Made by a program: the position numbers and the translations under genes. This document shows positions 32,580 to 39,615 of a DNA stretch of 64,000 bases, one piece after another. Source of the DNA: Dyadobacter jiangsuensis (GTDB taxonomy: Bacteria; Bacteroidota; Bacteroidia; Cytophagales; Spirosomataceae); assembly GCF_003014695.1 (NCBI RefSeq), contig NZ_PYAS01000009.1, positions 1 to 64,000 of the forward strand, in the 5' to 3' direction. The notes below the pieces were generated by a model. It saw nothing but the letters and a program-made list of their open reading frames with translations. It made no database searches and was not told the DNA's origin. Numbering within the stretch: position 1 is the first letter of the stretch; each line of letters starts with the position of its first letter.

Positions 32580-33536
32580 ATGAATGCAGAAAACGAACTG
32601 TCCGGCGTCGTGCCCATTATTCCGACGCCATTCACAGAAGACGAGGAGATTGACGAAGCGGCCCTTCGCGACCTGATCGATTTTGCCGTGGCAAGCGGTA
32701 TCGAGGCGGTTTGCCTGCCTGCTTATGCGAGCGAATTTTACAAGCTGACCGACGACGAGAAGTTGCAGGTAGTGCGGATAGCGGTGTCGCAGGCGGCCGG
32801 GCGTGTAAAGATCGTCGCGCAATCGAACCACCCGTCGCTGAAACAGGCGATCCGGCTCGCGCAGGCGAATGTGGCTGCGGGTGCGGACGTGGTGTCGCTG
32901 GCCGTGCCGCGGATTTTCAGTCTGCCCGAGGAATCGCTCAAAGCCTACCTGTCCGGATTTTTAGAATCGGTCCCCAATACGCCGGTACTGATCCAGGATT
33001 TTAACCCGGGCGGCTCGTCGATCAGCGTCGGCTTCATCCGCGACCTGATGGAGCATCATCCGAATTTTAAATACCTCAAACTCGAAGAACCGCTTTGTGC
33101 ACCGAAGTTTGAGAGCATTATCAAAGAAACCGGCGGGAAAATCGGGCTTTTTGAAGGATGGGGCGGCTTGTATATGCTGGAACTCATCCCGCTCGGCATC
33201 CGCGGCGTCATGCCGGGGCTTGCGGTATCGGATATTTTGCAGAAAGTATTCACCCTGCGCAACCAGGGCGCGCATCAAAAGGCTTTCGACTTGTTTGAAA
33301 AGGTCATGCCGCAGATATTCTTCTCGCTGCAAAATATGGAGCTCTTCCATTATGCCGAAAAAGAGCTGCTAATGGCTCGTGGCATCCTCAAAAACAGCAT
33401 TGCCCGCAAGGCCGCGTATATTCCTGACCCTTCGTCTGTTTCTTATATTAAGGAGTTGAATCAGAGGGTTTTGGATGTAATTAATGATGAAACGTGGGAA
33501 ATCAAATCACTGGAAACAACCTTCTCGAAAGCGTGA
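32580..33536 (+). CDS. DapA/N-acetylneuraminate-lyase family aldolase or dehydratase
   Basis: A 318-aa class I aldolase of the dihydrodipicolinate synthase family. The Schiff-base lysine is Lys167 (FKYLKLEEP). The substrate loop reads LPAYASEFYKLTDDEK. The usual catalytic Tyr of the YNxP motif is absent, with IQDFNP at that place (Gln139), as in divergent family members. Typical reactions are cleavage or dehydration of 2-keto-3-deoxy sugar acids with pyruvate release, which fits a position after the enolase-superfamily dehydratase. It follows the permease by 12 nt in the same operon. Confidence 0.87.
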   Translation: MNAENELSGVVPIIPTPFTEDEEIDEAALRDLIDFAVASGIEAVCLPAYASEFYKLTDDEKLQVVRIAVSQAAGRVKIVAQSNHPSLKQAIRLAQANVAAGADVVSLAVPRIFSLPEESLKAYLSGFLESVPNTPVLIQDFNPGGSSISVGFIRDLMEHHPNFKYLKLEEPLCAPKFESIIKETGGKIGLFEGWGGLYMLELIPLGIRGVMPGLAVSDILQKVFTLRNQGAHQKAFDLFEKVMPQIFFSLQNMELFHYAEKELLMARGILKNSIARKAAYIPDPSSVSYIKELNQRVLDVINDETWEIKSLETTFSKA

Positions 33537-33604
33537 TTAAGAACGGAGAAAAAAGTATTTTTAAAACCGGCAAGTCTAAATCCAACCAAAAACGTGCTGG
33601 TAAA

Positions 33605-34348
33605 ATGAACAATTTCGAGAATCAGGTTGCCGTCATTACCGGTGCCGCTTCCGGTTTGGGCCTCGTGATCGCCCATAAACTCCTGAATGAAGGCGCCAGA
33701 ATAGGGTTACTCGATCTGAATGAGCAGGCATTGAACGACGAGTTTGTCGGAAATGCGGAGCATGAAGAGCTCATCGGCGTGGATGTCACGGACGAGCAGC
33801 GTGTGGCGCAGGCGGTAGCACGCGTGGTGGAGCGTTTTGGTAAAATAGATATTCTCATCAATTGTGCCGGCATTACCGGGGCCACCAATATCAAAAGCCA
33901 TGAGGTGGATACGGCCAATTTGCAGAAAGTGTTCAATATCAATTTCATGGCGAGCTTTTACACTGCCAAGGCCGTGCTTCCCTATATGCTTCAAAACAAC
34001 TACGGGCGGATTTTGCACGTTGCATCTATTGCCGGAAAAGAGGGGAATGCAGGTATGCTGGCCTATTCGGCTTCGAAGGCCGCGGTGATCGGCATGGCCA
34101 AAGTGCAGGGGAAAGAGTATGCCGAGACAGGCATTACCGTGAATGCGCTGGCGCCCGCGGTGATCCAGACGCCGCTCGTCGACGCCATGCCCGAGGCCCA
34201 GGTGAAATACATGACCGACAAGATCCCCATGAAACGCTGCGGCACGCTCGAAGAAGCGGCCAACATGGCTGCATTCATCGTCTCGCCCGAGAATAGTTTT
34301 GTTACCGGGTTTACGTTTGATCTTTCGGGGGGTAGGGCGACGTATTAG
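33605..34348 (+). CDS. Short-chain dehydrogenase/reductase
   Basis: A 247-aa classical SDR. It has the cofactor motif TGAASGLG (residues 12-19), INCAGITG, and the catalytic Ser141, Tyr154 and Lys158 (ASIAGKEGNAGMLAYSASK), then APAVIQTPLV and a C-terminal FTFDLSGGRATY. Asp37 after beta-2 (GLLDLNE) favours NAD(H). I use ATG 33605, since the longer frame from 33494 overlaps the aldolase gene by 43 nt and lacks SDR-like residues. A sugar, sugar-lactone or hydroxyacid oxidation within the same pathway is likely. A GC-rich inverted repeat follows the gene. Confidence 0.88.
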   Translation: MNNFENQVAVITGAASGLGLVIAHKLLNEGARIGLLDLNEQALNDEFVGNAEHEELIGVDVTDEQRVAQAVARVVERFGKIDILINCAGITGATNIKSHEVDTANLQKVFNINFMASFYTAKAVLPYMLQNNYGRILHVASIAGKEGNAGMLAYSASKAAVIGMAKVQGKEYAETGITVNALAPAVIQTPLVDAMPEAQVKYMTDKIPMKRCGTLEEAANMAAFIVSPENSFVTGFTFDLSGGRATY

Positions 34349-34353
34349 TGAAC

Positions 34354-34476
34354 TGACCGCCGACGGCCGACCAACGAGAGCCAATCGCGGTCATGGATCA
34401 TCGATGAGGTCAAATCTTGTATATTCTGAAAAATCATAAAAAACATCGGCGGTCGGCGGTCCGTGGTCGGCGGTCA
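34354..34476. repeat. GC-rich inverted and direct repeat
   Basis: TGACCGCCGAC (34354-34364) is a perfect inverse of GTCGGCGGTCA (34466-34476). GGTCGGCGGTC also occurs twice in direct orientation (34451-34461 and 34465-34475). It fills the 151-bp gap between the SDR and the next gene and recalls, in a GC-rich form, the opposed GTC arms of the decamer tracts. Confidence 0.7.
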
Positions 34477-34499
34477 AAATCTTCAACACATTACCTCCC

Positions 34500-35588
34500 A
34501 TGCATTCTCCCAACACCCCGCTAACCTTTCTCTCGCCCATTGAAGGAGACGTGTTTCATGCATTTGACGGCGTTTTTATGGATGGTAAATTGGAAATTAC
34601 GGTCAAAATCGCGGCGGCGGAAGATGCTGAAATAGCGGTGAACGGCGTTCCGGCTGTGCATGCTGACGGGCATTTCGAGGCGAAGATGCGTTTGGAAGGA
34701 TATGAAAACCGGCTGGAAGCGATTGACGCGGTAAGCGGGGAAAAAACAGCCATTCGTATTTTTTTACTCCAAAATTTCGCCGGGCATTACCGGCTGTCGA
34801 TTGACGACAATGTCTGGTTTTTGAGGGATATTCAGCAAAACAGGGACCGTTATGCGTCGCTTTTTGATAATCCATATCTCGGATTTTTGAAAGAGGTTAA
34901 TGCGGAATATGGTACCAAAATCCACCTGAACCTGTTTTACCAGACCGACGGTTTCAATCTCTCTGATTTCACGGATCAATACAAAAATGAATGGAAAGCC
35001 AATGCGGACTGGCTCCGGCTGAGCTTCCACGCATTGCAGGAGTTTCCCGACATGCCGTATGTGAACGCCGGTTATGATGAGGTGAAAAAAGACTGTGATC
35101 TCATCATGAACGAGATCCGGCGGTTTGCCGGAGAGGAAGTGATGCACGCCGTCACCACGATCCACTGGGGCGAAGCCACCGCCGCCGGCTCGCGTGCGAT
35201 GCGCGACGCAGGCTACGCGACGCAGGTGGGCTATTTCAATGTGGATGATAACCTGCCGTCGGCATCGTATTACCTCACGGTACCGCAACGGCGGCACCTC
35301 AAAAAGCGCTTTGTGTGGCGCGACACAGCCGAGGACATCACGTTCGTGCGGGCCAGCATTGTCATCGACACCAAAAAGCTGGAAGATATCAAACCGCACC
35401 TCGATGCACACGAAAAGAACGGGCAAAAGCCGCCATACCTCGATTTGCTGGTGCACGAGCAATATTTCTATCCGTTTTACTTCAACTACCAGCCCGATTT
35501 CCGCGACAAAATCCGCGCTGCCGTGCAATGGGCGGGAGAGAATGGTTACACGCCACAGTTCTTGACGGAATCAGTTTCAAATGCATAA
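34500..35588 (+). CDS. Uncharacterised protein, possible polysaccharide-deacetylase-like barrel
   Basis: A 362-aa cytosolic protein without a signal peptide. The N-terminal part (about 5-95) looks like an Ig-type beta-sandwich (LEITVKIAAAEDAEIAVNGVPA). The remainder is alpha/beta, with IHLNLFYQTDGFNLSD, WLRLSFHALQEFPD, TTIHWGEAT and HEQYFYPFYFNYQPDFRDKI. This pattern of strand-end His and Asp residues and the C-terminal HE-YFYP segment recall the NodB/glycoside hydrolase-deacetylase superfamily. I cannot name the metal triad with certainty. The gene lies 12 nt before the GH109-like gene in the catabolic operon, so deacetylation of an N-acetyl sugar is one possibility. Confidence 0.55.
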   Translation: MHSPNTPLTFLSPIEGDVFHAFDGVFMDGKLEITVKIAAAEDAEIAVNGVPAVHADGHFEAKMRLEGYENRLEAIDAVSGEKTAIRIFLLQNFAGHYRLSIDDNVWFLRDIQQNRDRYASLFDNPYLGFLKEVNAEYGTKIHLNLFYQTDGFNLSDFTDQYKNEWKANADWLRLSFHALQEFPDMPYVNAGYDEVKKDCDLIMNEIRRFAGEEVMHAVTTIHWGEATAAGSRAMRDAGYATQVGYFNVDDNLPSASYYLTVPQRRHLKKRFVWRDTAEDITFVRASIVIDTKKLEDIKPHLDAHEKNGQKPPYLDLLVHEQYFYPFYFNYQPDFRDKIRAAVQWAGENGYTPQFLTESVSNA

Positions 35589-35600
35589 CACGCTCCTCCG

Positions 35601-36989
35601 ATGGATCAGCACCGCAGGGATTTTATCAAAATAACCGGCCTCGGGCTCGCTTCGGCGGCACTACCACCGGGCGTTTCGGGTATGCCGCAGATACACAGCG
35701 CCGGCGCGCAGCAATTCAATATGTGTAATTACGCCGCTCCGAAGCTGGAAACGGTACGCATCGGGTTTATCGGGCTGGGTAACCGCGGAATGGCGGCCGT
35801 AGAACGCATGAACAAGATCGCGGGGGTGGAAATTAGGGCCGTATGTGATCTGCGGGAAGGGAAAGTCGCTGAGGCTATTCAACTGGTGGCGGGTAATGGA
35901 CATAAACCGCAAGGATACCATACCGCTCCCGATGCCTGGAAAAAGCTGTGCGAACGCAACGACCTCGATCTGGTGTATATCGTGACGCCCTGGGCACTGC
36001 ATACGCCGATGGCGGTGTTTTCCATGAACCACGGTAAGCATGTTTGCGTGGAGGTGCCTGCGGCCAAAACCATCGATGAATGCTGGGAGCTTGTCGAAAC
36101 CTCCGAAAAGACGCGGAAGCACTGCATGATGACCGAAAATTGCTGCTACGACTTTTCTGAACTGCTTACATTGAACCTCGCGCGGCAAGGTTTCTTCGGT
36201 GAAATCACCCACGCGGAAGGCGCCTATATCCACAATTTGCAGGAATATGTGTTTGATAAAGAGCGCTTCTACCAGATGTGGGAGCTGAAAGAGCTTTCGC
36301 AGCGGACAGGTAATTTATATCCGACGCATGGCCTGGGGCCCATTTGCCAGGTAATGAATATCAACCGCGGGGATGCGATGGATTACCTGGTGTCGATGTC
36401 GAACAATGACTTTGTGATGGCCGGCACCGCCAGGAGCCTGGCCGCGAATGATCCGGATTTCAAACCGTTTGTCGGGAGGCCGTTCAACGGGATGATGAAC
36501 ACATCCACCATCCGGACTAAAAAGGGCAAGACGATCATGGTGCAGTTCGACGTAGCTTCGCCGCGTCCTTATTCGCGCATTCAGCTGGTGAGCGGTACCA
36601 AAGGCGCCGCATTGAAATACCCGGAGCCCGCGCGCATTTCCCAAGGGCACGAATGGCTCTCGCCCGAAGCGTACAAAGCGTTGGAAACCGCACACACGCC
36701 GCCCATCGTAAAGAAAATAGGAGAAGCCGCCAAGCAGGTCGGCGGGCACGGCGGCATGGATTTCCTCATGGACTGGCGCACCATCGACTGCCTCCGCAAT
36801 GGCCTTCCGCTCGATCAGGACGTGTACGACGCCGCATTGTGGAGCTCCATCGGCCCACTCAGCGAGTGGTCGGTAGCGCACCGTTCCAATTCGATCGACG
36901 TCCCCGATTTCACCCGCGGCAGCTGGAAAACCAATGCACCCATTGACATTTCTATGGAAAAAGGAGGCACAACCGGTGTAAGGCTTTGA
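35601..36989 (+). CDS. Gfo/Idh/MocA family, GH109-like (alpha-N-acetylgalactosaminidase type)
   Basis: A 462-aa Tat-exported protein (RRDFIKITGLGLASAA). The Rossmann domain has RIGFIGLGNRGMAAVERM (GxGxxG). VEVPAAKTIDECWELVETSEKTRKHCMMTENCCY and TGNLYPTHGLGPICQVMNINRGD are close to the NAD-dependent glycosidases of family GH109, where a His and Tyr near the YPTHGLGP motif serve catalysis. These enzymes cleave alpha-GalNAc by transient oxidation at C3. It is the last gene of the operon and would provide a second exo-acting amino-sugar glycosidase beside GH20. It ends one base short of the convergent cupin gene. Confidence 0.85.
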   Translation: MDQHRRDFIKITGLGLASAALPPGVSGMPQIHSAGAQQFNMCNYAAPKLETVRIGFIGLGNRGMAAVERMNKIAGVEIRAVCDLREGKVAEAIQLVAGNGHKPQGYHTAPDAWKKLCERNDLDLVYIVTPWALHTPMAVFSMNHGKHVCVEVPAAKTIDECWELVETSEKTRKHCMMTENCCYDFSELLTLNLARQGFFGEITHAEGAYIHNLQEYVFDKERFYQMWELKELSQRTGNLYPTHGLGPICQVMNINRGDAMDYLVSMSNNDFVMAGTARSLAANDPDFKPFVGRPFNGMMNTSTIRTKKGKTIMVQFDVASPRPYSRIQLVSGTKGAALKYPEPARISQGHEWLSPEAYKALETAHTPPIVKKIGEAAKQVGGHGGMDFLMDWRTIDCLRNGLPLDQDVYDAALWSSIGPLSEWSVAHRSNSIDVPDFTRGSWKTNAPIDISMEKGGTTGVRL

Positions 36990-36990
36990 A

Positions 36991-37329
36991 TTATGACTCC
37001 TTTTCCAGTTCGATAAAATCCTGACGTGCGGGTGTAAAACAATCGATCACCCGGCATTGCGTGTGGGCAATAGCGGAGTGCGGCGCGTGCGGCGGAATGT
37101 GGGCTGTCATGCCCGGCGTGAGCAGCATCGTTTCTCCGTCGATGGTGAATTCCAATTCTCCTTCCAGCACATGGCACCATTGCTCATGGAAATGGCTATG
37201 TTCCGGCAGAACGGTTCCGGCAACGATCGTGAAATGCCCGAATGTCTGCTGCTCCGAATGGCCCAGCGTGCCATAAATGCCGTCCCAGATTTTGACTACT
37301 TTATTGGTTTTGAAATTGACGAAAGGCAT
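36991..37329 (-). CDS. Cupin domain protein
   Basis: A 112-aa single-domain cupin. Metal-binding residues sit in GTVLPEHSHFHEQWCHVLEGELEF (motif 1: HxHxxxx with Glu) and PPHAPHSAIAH (motif 2 His). It resembles small sensors or isomerase-like cupins that accompany sugar pathways. It is on the opposite strand, convergent and almost abutting the GH109-like gene, with its own likely promoter at 37364-37371. A link to the neighbouring pathway is possible but not shown. Confidence 0.82.
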   Translation of the reverse strand: MPFVNFKTNKVVKIWDGIYGTLGHSEQQTFGHFTIVAGTVLPEHSHFHEQWCHVLEGELEFTIDGETMLLTPGMTAHIPPHAPHSAIAHTQCRVIDCFTPARQDFIELEKES

Positions 37330-37363
37330 GGTGTGATTTTGGGTTAATGAGACTCATAATGTG

Positions 37364-37371
37364 CAAATGTA
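37364..37371 (-). promoter_or_regulatory. -7 promoter element for the cupin gene
   Basis: TACATTTG on the minus strand (plus-strand CAAATGTA), 35 nt upstream of the cupin start. No good -33 element at normal spacing. Confidence 0.45.
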
Positions 37372-37423
37372 CCTGAGAACCAAAAATTTTATATGACTGC
37401 CATAGATTTCTGCACCATTTTCC

Positions 37424-37431
37424 TACATTTG
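37424..37431 (+). promoter_or_regulatory. -7 promoter element for the 185-aa membrane-anchored protein
   Basis: TACATTTG, an exact TAnnTTTG match 33 nt upstream of the TTG start at 37464 and divergent from the cupin promoter. The -33 region is not clear. Confidence 0.45.
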
Positions 37432-37463
37432 TACAAACCGCTCAAAATTTCAATATTTCAACA

Positions 37464-38021
37464 TTGCGCAGGATCATTTCCATATTGCTGCTGGCGCTGC
37501 TGCTATACAACATGGTGGGCTATTCGATAGTCTATCTGTCGGAGGAGCGGTATACGATCAGCTCGGCAGGGAAAGGCTTCGTGGAGCAGGCAGCAGGTTC
37601 CGCGGATATTGTGATCAAAGTGCCGGTGGCGGTGCCTTATCAGACCAACTGGGACGCGCCGGAGCCCGTTCAAGGGCAGATCGAGCATGAAGGGCAGTTC
37701 TACCAAATGAAAAGCCAGCAGCTGATCAACGATACATTGTACGTGCATTGCGAGTTCGACCAGGGCGCCCGCGACCGCTTTTCGGATCTCGCGTCGAAGA
37801 TCAACGACCAGGTGACAGGCCATGCAACCGGTTCGCAAAACGACGCGCATTCGAGTATTTTAAAGAATTTCCTCAAAGAATATATGACCGCCGGTCGCCA
37901 GCATGTGTTTTATGTGCTGGAATGGGAGCCATCGAAATACCTGGCCCAGCAATTCCCTGCCCGATCTATTCTGCCTGAAAGATATTACTCCATACCATCC
38001 CCGCCGCCAGACCTGGCTTAG
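37464..38021 (+). CDS. Hypothetical membrane-anchored protein (185 aa)
   Basis: Not assigned to a family. The N-terminal hydrophobic stretch (about 4-23, IISILLLALLLYNMVGYSIVY) is a signal anchor, leaving a roughly 160-residue periplasmic domain. That domain has a beta-rich first half (VIKVPVAVPYQTNW, GQIEHEGQFYQMKSQQLINDTLYVHCEFD) and a helical second half. The start is TTG at 37464, the only one that keeps the anchor complete. No cysteine pair or catalytic motif stands out. It is single, with its own -7 element, and precedes the AhpD-like genes on the same strand. Confidence 0.65.
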   Translation: MRRIISILLLALLLYNMVGYSIVYLSEERYTISSAGKGFVEQAAGSADIVIKVPVAVPYQTNWDAPEPVQGQIEHEGQFYQMKSQQLINDTLYVHCEFDQGARDRFSDLASKINDQVTGHATGSQNDAHSSILKNFLKEYMTAGRQHVFYVLEWEPSKYLAQQFPARSILPERYYSIPSPPPDLA

Positions 38022-38056
38022 TACATCTTCTTTATTCTTCCTGAAATTGCGGAACG

Positions 38057-38118
38057 TTCATATGTGTACGTTGCACGCCTCTGTATGGTGCGAGTAAGTA
38101 TGCAGTTGCACATATGAA
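38057..38118. promoter_or_regulatory. Inverted and direct repeats upstream of the AhpD-like genes
   Basis: TTCATATGTG (38057-38066) and CACATATGAA (38109-38118) are perfect inverse copies, and GTTGCAC occurs directly twice (38070-38076, 38105-38111). They lie 53 nt before the gene at 38171 and may be regulator sites. No regulator is suggested. Confidence 0.35.
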
Positions 38119-38170
38119 TGCGCATATGCAGGAGGAAAGACCGATTTACTAACCCAGAAATCTCCTTCCC

Positions 38171-38737
38171 ATGGCGCATATTACTCTACCCGATGAATCG
38201 CTGCCAGGCATTGTCGGCCTTTTTAACTTCCGGCCCGAAACGGCTGGCCCGCTGCAACTGCTGGCGGAAACGCTCCTGCGTGGTGAATCGCCCCTCACAA
38301 GCGGCGAGCGCGAACTGATCGCTTCCTATGTGTCGCTACTGAATGACACGCATTTCTGTCACACGTCACACGGTTCGGCTGCGATGGCGCATTTAGGTTA
38401 TGACGTCAGCCTGATCGACGACATCAAAAACGGCTTTCAGCAGATCGAAATTTCCTCGAAACTACGCGCATTGCTGGATATCGCTGCCAAAGTACAGAAA
38501 AGCGGCAAGGCCGTAACCGACGAGGACATCGCAGCAGCCCGTGCCGAGGGTGCAGGTGATAAGGAAATCCACGATACGGTGCTGATCGCCGCGGCGTTCT
38601 GCATGTTCAATCGTTATGTGGACGGACTGGGTACCTGGGCGCCGCAAGAGAACGAGGCGTACCGCGAAATGGGGCAACGCATGGCGTTTACGGGCTATGT
38701 GCGGTTTCCGGTCAAGGCGGATGTTGTTGAGGTGTAG
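38171..38737 (+). CDS. Carboxymuconolactone decarboxylase/AhpD family protein, single-Cys variant
   Basis: A 188-aa helical protein of the CMD/AhpD family. AhpD-type peroxidases use a CxxC pair followed by His. Here the segment reads DTHFCHTSH, so the first Cys is replaced by Thr60 while Cys63 and His67 remain. The conserved GERELIASYVS helix is present, as is the second half with DKEIHDTVLIAAAFCMFNRYVDGLGT. The missing Cys makes a disulfide-based peroxidase cycle unlikely. It is paired with an intact paralogue after a repeat tract, and its TAG stop lies within the first repeat unit. Confidence 0.85.
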   Translation: MAHITLPDESLPGIVGLFNFRPETAGPLQLLAETLLRGESPLTSGERELIASYVSLLNDTHFCHTSHGSAAMAHLGYDVSLIDDIKNGFQQIEISSKLRALLDIAAKVQKSGKAVTDEDIAAARAEGAGDKEIHDTVLIAAAFCMFNRYVDGLGTWAPQENEAYREMGQRMAFTGYVRFPVKADVVEV

Positions 38738-38968
38738 TTAGTTGTGGTCATTTGTAGTCATTTATGGTCAAGTATAGTCATTTATTGTCAAGTATAGTCA
38801 GGTGTAGTCATTTATAGTCAGGTGTAGTCAGATATGGTCGGATGTGGTCATTTGGCGAACATATTGACAACCCTTGACAATTCCTGACCATTCTTGACAA
38901 TTCCTGACCACCCTTGACAACTCCTGACCATTCCTGACAATCCCTGACAACCTCTTGACCACACCTGA
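38731..38968. repeat. 10-nt tandem repeat tract C with opposed arms (12 + about 10 units)
   Basis: Twelve forward decamers without any length slip fill 38731-38850 (GGTGTAGTTA, GTTGTGGTCA, TTTGTAGTCA ... GATGTGGTCA). After a 14-nt spacer, about ten opposed decamers fill 38865-38968 (CCCTTGACAA, TTCCTGACCA, TTCTTGACAA and so on). The core is GTCA or TGAC, while the other positions vary. The arms can pair imperfectly into a hairpin of about 100 nt per arm. It separates the two AhpD-like genes. Confidence 0.85.
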
Positions 38969-39005
38969 GAAAAAACAGTCGTTAACACAAACCCAATACC
39001 GTACC

Positions 39006-39581
39006 GTGCCACATATCCCGTTACCGGAGCATTTGCCCGGCATTACCGGCTTGCTGGAATACAGCCGCGTAACTGCTGAGCCTATACGTCAGCTGACGCA
39101 GTTCATTTTGCGTGGCGAGAATTCGCTGTCGCCCGCTGAGCGCGAACTGATCGCGACCATTGTGTCGCATAACAACGAATGCCGGTTTTGCACTGCTGCG
39201 CACACTGCGGCGGCCGATTTGCTGCTGGGTGAAACCGAAACCTGCGAGCTGATGAAGCAGGATATCGAAGCCGCACCGGTTTCCGATAAGATGAAAGCAT
39301 TGCTGAAAATCGCCAAACAGGTGCAGGTGAGCGGCAAAGCGGTCACAGCCGAATCGGTTGCGAATGCGAAGGCACAAGGCGCCACGGATACTGAAATCCA
39401 CGACACGGTCCTGATCGCGGGCCTCTTTTGCCTCTACAATCGCTACGTCGACGGAATGGCTACGGTTGCTCCGGCCGATCCGCAATTCTATACCGGTCTG
39501 GGCCAACGTTTAGTGGATCACGGTTACAACCGACTGCCGAACGGCTACGACCATTTGAAGAAGCAAACTCAACCCTCCTGA
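39006..39581 (+). CDS. Carboxymuconolactone decarboxylase/AhpD family protein with intact CxxC
   Basis: A 191-aa paralogue of the preceding gene with the full redox motif ECRFCTAAH (Cys59, Cys62, His66) and the SPAERELIATIVS and DTEIHDTVLIAGLFCLYNRYVDGMAT segments. An AhpD-like alkylhydroperoxidase or thiol-redox role is plausible. Start choice: GTG 39006 gives MPHIPLPEHLPGI, which aligns with MAHITLPDESLPGI of the paralogue. An in-frame TTG at 38955 would add 17 residues encoded partly by the repeat tract and is less likely. It is followed after 34 nt by a TonB receptor gene. Confidence 0.85.
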   Translation: MPHIPLPEHLPGITGLLEYSRVTAEPIRQLTQFILRGENSLSPAERELIATIVSHNNECRFCTAAHTAAADLLLGETETCELMKQDIEAAPVSDKMKALLKIAKQVQVSGKAVTAESVANAKAQGATDTEIHDTVLIAGLFCLYNRYVDGMATVAPADPQFYTGLGQRLVDHGYNRLPNGYDHLKKQTQPS

Positions 39582-39615
39582 CCTATTGAATCGAACCTCT
39601 ATTAAAACCTAACCT

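Noticed and set aside
38731..38968. Possible CRISPR array
   Set aside because: The units are 10 nt, contiguous and without unique spacers, and they reverse orientation midway. No cas genes are nearby.
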